Below are positions 12,237 through 13,724 of a DNA stretch of 13,724 bases, in pieces. This DNA is from Candidatus Woesearchaeota archaeon (GTDB taxonomy: Archaea > Nanobdellota > Nanobdellia > Woesearchaeales > JAFCFN01). The notes under the pieces were generated by a model. That model worked only from the letters and a program-made list of their open reading frames with translations. It was not told where the DNA came from and ran no database searches. The position numbers and the translations under genes were made by a program. The stretch is taken from NCBI GenBank assembly GCA_017609245.1, contig JAFCEI010000009.1, positions 1 through 13,724 of the forward strand, given 5' to 3'. Every line of letters begins with the position of its first letter. Position 1 is the stretch's first letter.

Positions 12237-13232
12237 TCAACCCATATACATAATTGTTCTAACCATCTGGCAGCAATATCCATACTCATTGTCATACCAT
12301 GCCAGTACCTTTGCCTTGTTGTCAATAACTTTTGTAAACTTAGAATCAAACACAGCTCCATGCGTATCTCCTATGATATCAGAGCTTACAATCTCCTCTT
12401 CTGAATACCTCAATGTATTTTTCAGATCTTTTTGCGCTGCTTCTTTCATGGCATTATTTATTGCCTCTGCTGTTGCCTTCTTCTTTAGGTTCACAGTCAG
12501 GTCAACAAGGCTTGCATCAGGAACAGGAACTCTTACTGCAATGCCGTCCAACTTTCCTTTTAGCTTGGGGATTACCAGGCCGATTGCCTTTGCAGCGCCA
12601 GTGCTTGTAGGTACCATATTTAGAGCAGCTGCCCTCCCTCTTCTTAGATCCTTATGAGGAGCATCAACAAGCCTTTGGTCAGCAGTATATGCATGGATTG
12701 TTGTCATAAATCCATCAACAATGCCAAATTTATCATTTAATACTTTAGCTACAGGGGCCAGACAGTTGGTTGTGCACGATGCATTGCTCAGCACATTATC
12801 CTCTTTTTTTATTATCAGGTTATTTACGCCAGGAACAATTGTCTTTACAGGAGTTTCCCCTTTTGCAGGAGCTGATATCAGCACTTTCTTGGCTCCAGCT
12901 TCAATATGCATCTCTGCCTGCTCCTTTGTCCTGAATAATCCAGTGCTCTCGACAACAACATCTATGCCCAAGTCTCCCCATGGCAGATTCTTGGGATCTT
13001 TTTCAGCAATGACTTTTATCTTCCTTCTGCCGACTACCAGAAACTCGCCCTGCACCTTCACATCTTCTTCAAGCTTTCCATACACACTATCATGTTTTAA
13101 CAAGTATGCCAGTGTATTCACATCTGTAAGATCATTAATAGCAACAAACTCCATCTTATTTTCAGCCAGACCAGCTCTTAGAACTCCTCTTCCGATCCTT
13201 CCAAAACCATTGATTGCAACTTTTATTGTCAT
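12237..13232 (-). CDS. gap: Glyceraldehyde-3-phosphate dehydrogenase, bacterial/eukaryotic (type I) form
   Basis: This 331-residue enzyme oxidises and phosphorylates glyceraldehyde 3-phosphate to 1,3-bisphosphoglycerate with NAD+. It has INGFGRIGR (7-15), D34 at the end of the second strand (NAD preference), STG (96-98), the active-site ASCTTNCLAP (151-160) with nucleophile C153, H180 in TTIHAYTADQ, DAPHKDLRRGRAA (190-202), PTSTGAAKA (208-216) and WYDNEYGY (312-319). These are features of the type I Gap family, not the archaeal type II enzyme. ATG 13232 lies four nt after GAGGTGGT (13237-13244). The in-frame GTG at 13241 sits inside that site and is rejected. It is the first glycolytic gene of the operon, 18 nt after the stop of an unknown membrane-anchored protein. 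Confidence 0.97.
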   Translation of the reverse strand: MTIKVAINGFGRIGRGVLRAGLAENKMEFVAINDLTDVNTLAYLLKHDSVYGKLEEDVKVQGEFLVVGRRKIKVIAEKDPKNLPWGDLGIDVVVESTGLFRTKEQAEMHIEAGAKKVLISAPAKGETPVKTIVPGVNNLIIKKEDNVLSNASCTTNCLAPVAKVLNDKFGIVDGFMTTIHAYTADQRLVDAPHKDLRRGRAAALNMVPTSTGAAKAIGLVIPKLKGKLDGIAVRVPVPDASLVDLTVNLKKKATAEAINNAMKEAAQKDLKNTLRYSEEEIVSSDIIGDTHGAVFDSKFTKVIDNKAKVLAWYDNEYGYCCQMVRTIMYMG

Positions 13233-13236
13233 TAAA

Positions 13237-13244
13237 ACCACCTC
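13237..13244 (-). promoter_or_regulatory. Ribosome binding site deciding the gap start
   Basis: GAGGTGGT lies four nt before ATG 13232 and overlaps the alternative in-frame GTG at 13241. This is the same arrangement as at the ROK gene. Confidence 0.7.
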
Positions 13245-13250
13245 TTTTTT

Positions 13251-13724
13251 TTATTTGATTGATATTTGAACATCTATATAGTCATAAGTTGAGTTGTCAG
13301 TGTTTTTAACTTTTACCATCCAAAGATAATCATCTTTAGGAGTATTCTCAATATTTATAGAAATGGGCAGATTAATACTAATCTTCGGCTCAACAGTAAC
13401 TTTTTTATCTTCTGCCAGTAAAATGTCATAAGCTCTATTGCACTTTTCAACTTGATCTATACAAGATAATTCTATTATAAATTCCTTTTTTTCATTAAAA
13501 ACATTATTAAGTGTCAAATCAAATGTTTTGACGTTCTCTGTTATCTTTATAGATTCAGGAGCAGAGAGTCTTTCATTAGAAGGGTATTCTCCAGAGGAAA
13601 CAGTTATCCCAACTAATGGAATTGGTTGAATAATTGTGAAAAGTTTAGTGCCAATTAAAATTATAAAAAAAGGGACAACAACTATAAAAATAAAAGCATT
13701 AATAACCTTCCCTCTGATTTTAAA
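13251..13724 (-). CDS. Membrane-anchored protein of unknown function, 5' end cut by window edge
   Basis: The frame is open from the right edge to TAA at 13251-13253, giving at least 157 residues. No ATG occurs in frame before the membrane segment, so the start is beyond the edge, probably only a few codons away. Starting at the internal TTG at 13517 would discard this membrane segment. The visible sequence opens with basic residues and a strong hydrophobic helix (VINAFIFIVVVPFFIILIGT, about residues 7-26), followed by ~130 residues that are probably extracytoplasmic. The second half alternates in beta-strand fashion (KISINLPISINIEN, YLWMVKVKNTDNS, YDYIDVQISIK), suggesting an Ig-like or similar beta-sandwich. 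Two Cys (SCIDQVEKC) could pair. No family is recognised. It lies 18 nt upstream of gap. Confidence 0.7.
   Translation of the reverse strand, partial: FKIRGKVINAFIFIVVVPFFIILIGTKLFTIIQPIPLVGITVSSGEYPSNERLSAPESIKITENVKTFDLTLNNVFNEKKEFIIELSCIDQVEKCNRAYDILLAEDKKVTVEPKISINLPISINIENTPKDDYLWMVKVKNTDNSTYDYIDVQISIK
13274..13281 (-). promoter_or_regulatory. Possible TATA box of the glycolytic operon
   Basis: The minus strand reads TTATGACTATATAGATG inside the 3' end of the upstream gene. Its centre is about 46 nt from the gap ATG, predicting transcription start near 13251, a few nt ahead of the ribosome site. The core is short and lies in coding sequence, so co-transcription with the upstream gene is an equal possibility. 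Confidence 0.35.

Larger units (their letters stand above)
5169..13232 (-). other. Glycolytic operon of nine genes (gap to D-2-hydroxyacid dehydrogenase)
   Basis: All nine genes are on the minus strand with junctions of -8 to +24 nt. The junctions are gap/101-aa gene (+1), 101-aa gene/pgk (ATGA), pgk/pfkB (8-nt overlap), pfkB/hydrolase (+24), hydrolase/111-aa lipoprotein (TAAATG, 0), 111-aa lipoprotein/fba (+1), fba/Cys-repeat lipoprotein (ATGA), and Cys-repeat lipoprotein/dehydrogenase (ATGA). No gap is large enough to hold an obvious separate promoter. Co-transcription is inferred from this packing. The unit combines five recognisable glycolytic or fermentative enzymes and a glucan hydrolase with three uncharacterised small proteins. 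Confidence 0.75.

Noticed and set aside
12236..12361. Extended start (to 12361) for the 101-aa protein
   Set aside because: The extra 42 residues come from the gap coding region in another frame. ATG 12235, one nt after the gap stop, fits the tight junctions of the rest of the operon.
13243..13253. Oligo-T/oligo-A run between the right-edge gene and gap as a terminator
   Set aside because: On the transcribed strand it is an A-run leading into the gap ribosome site, not a T-run after a gene, so it does not look like an archaeal terminator.
12208..13269. Two long + strand open frames (12208-12657 and 12721-13269) over gap
   Set aside because: They are antisense shadows of gap, which has intact catalytic motifs in its own frame; no promoter or ribosome site supports them.
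1..13724. tRNA, rRNA, CRISPR, transposase or phage genes
   Set aside because: I looked for these on both strands by eye and saw no direct-repeat arrays, cloverleaf-like or rRNA-like stretches, or mobile-element protein motifs. The window is almost fully covered by the listed genes.

Overview
The window looks like part of an AT-rich archaeal genome, most likely a DPANN-type lineage (Woesearchaeota/Pacearchaeota-like; this placement is inference). The supporting evidence is an archaeal class I (DhnA-type) fructose-bisphosphate aldolase, a short 217-residue archaeal triosephosphate isomerase, a divergent archaeal-looking phosphoglycerate kinase, TATA boxes about 38-46 nt upstream of start codons with GAGGTGA-type ribosome sites, very tight gene packing, and Lys/Ile-rich small lipoproteins of unknown function. 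No stretch longer than about 115 bases lacks a gene. I saw no rRNA, tRNA, CRISPR, IS element or origin.

Layout. Positions 1-870 (-) hold the N-terminal 290 residues of a GT4 glycosyltransferase that runs off the left edge. Positions 927-1802 (-) hold a ROK-family sugar kinase. A divergent promoter region (1803-1923) separates it from a two-gene + strand unit, an SDR oxidoreductase (1924-2688) translationally coupled to an NAD(P)HX dehydratase (2685-3533). This unit converges, with overlapping stop codons, on a 293-residue protein of unknown function that carries an internal duplication (3530-4411, -). Upstream of that is triosephosphate isomerase with its own promoter (4451-5104, -). Positions 5169-13232 (-) form one compact gene train in the order gap, a 101-aa membrane-like protein, pgk, a PfkB-family kinase, a debranching-enzyme-like glycoside hydrolase, a 111-aa lipoprotein, class I fba, a Cys-repeat lipoprotein and a D-2-hydroxyacid dehydrogenase. 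The genes overlap by 4-8 nt or are separated by at most 24 nt. The right edge (13251-13724, -) is the C-terminal part of a membrane-anchored unknown protein.

Together the genes suggest fermentative use of stored or scavenged glucan. The debranching-like hydrolase would release sugar, the ROK kinase phosphorylate glucose, the PfkB-family kinase may act as phosphofructokinase, and aldolase, TIM, GAPDH and PGK would carry out the middle of the Embden-Meyerhof pathway. The D-2-hydroxyacid dehydrogenase could reoxidise NADH by making D-lactate. Glucose-6-phosphate isomerase, phosphoglycerate mutase, enolase and pyruvate kinase are not in this window. The NAD(P)HX dehydratase would repair damaged NADH, a known side product of GAPDH.

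The most interesting parts are the uncharacterised proteins embedded in the glycolytic operon (a small membrane-like protein between gap and pgk, and two lipoproteins flanking fba), the internally duplicated HTH-like protein, and a PGK whose usually conserved nucleotide-site glutamate is replaced by leucine.
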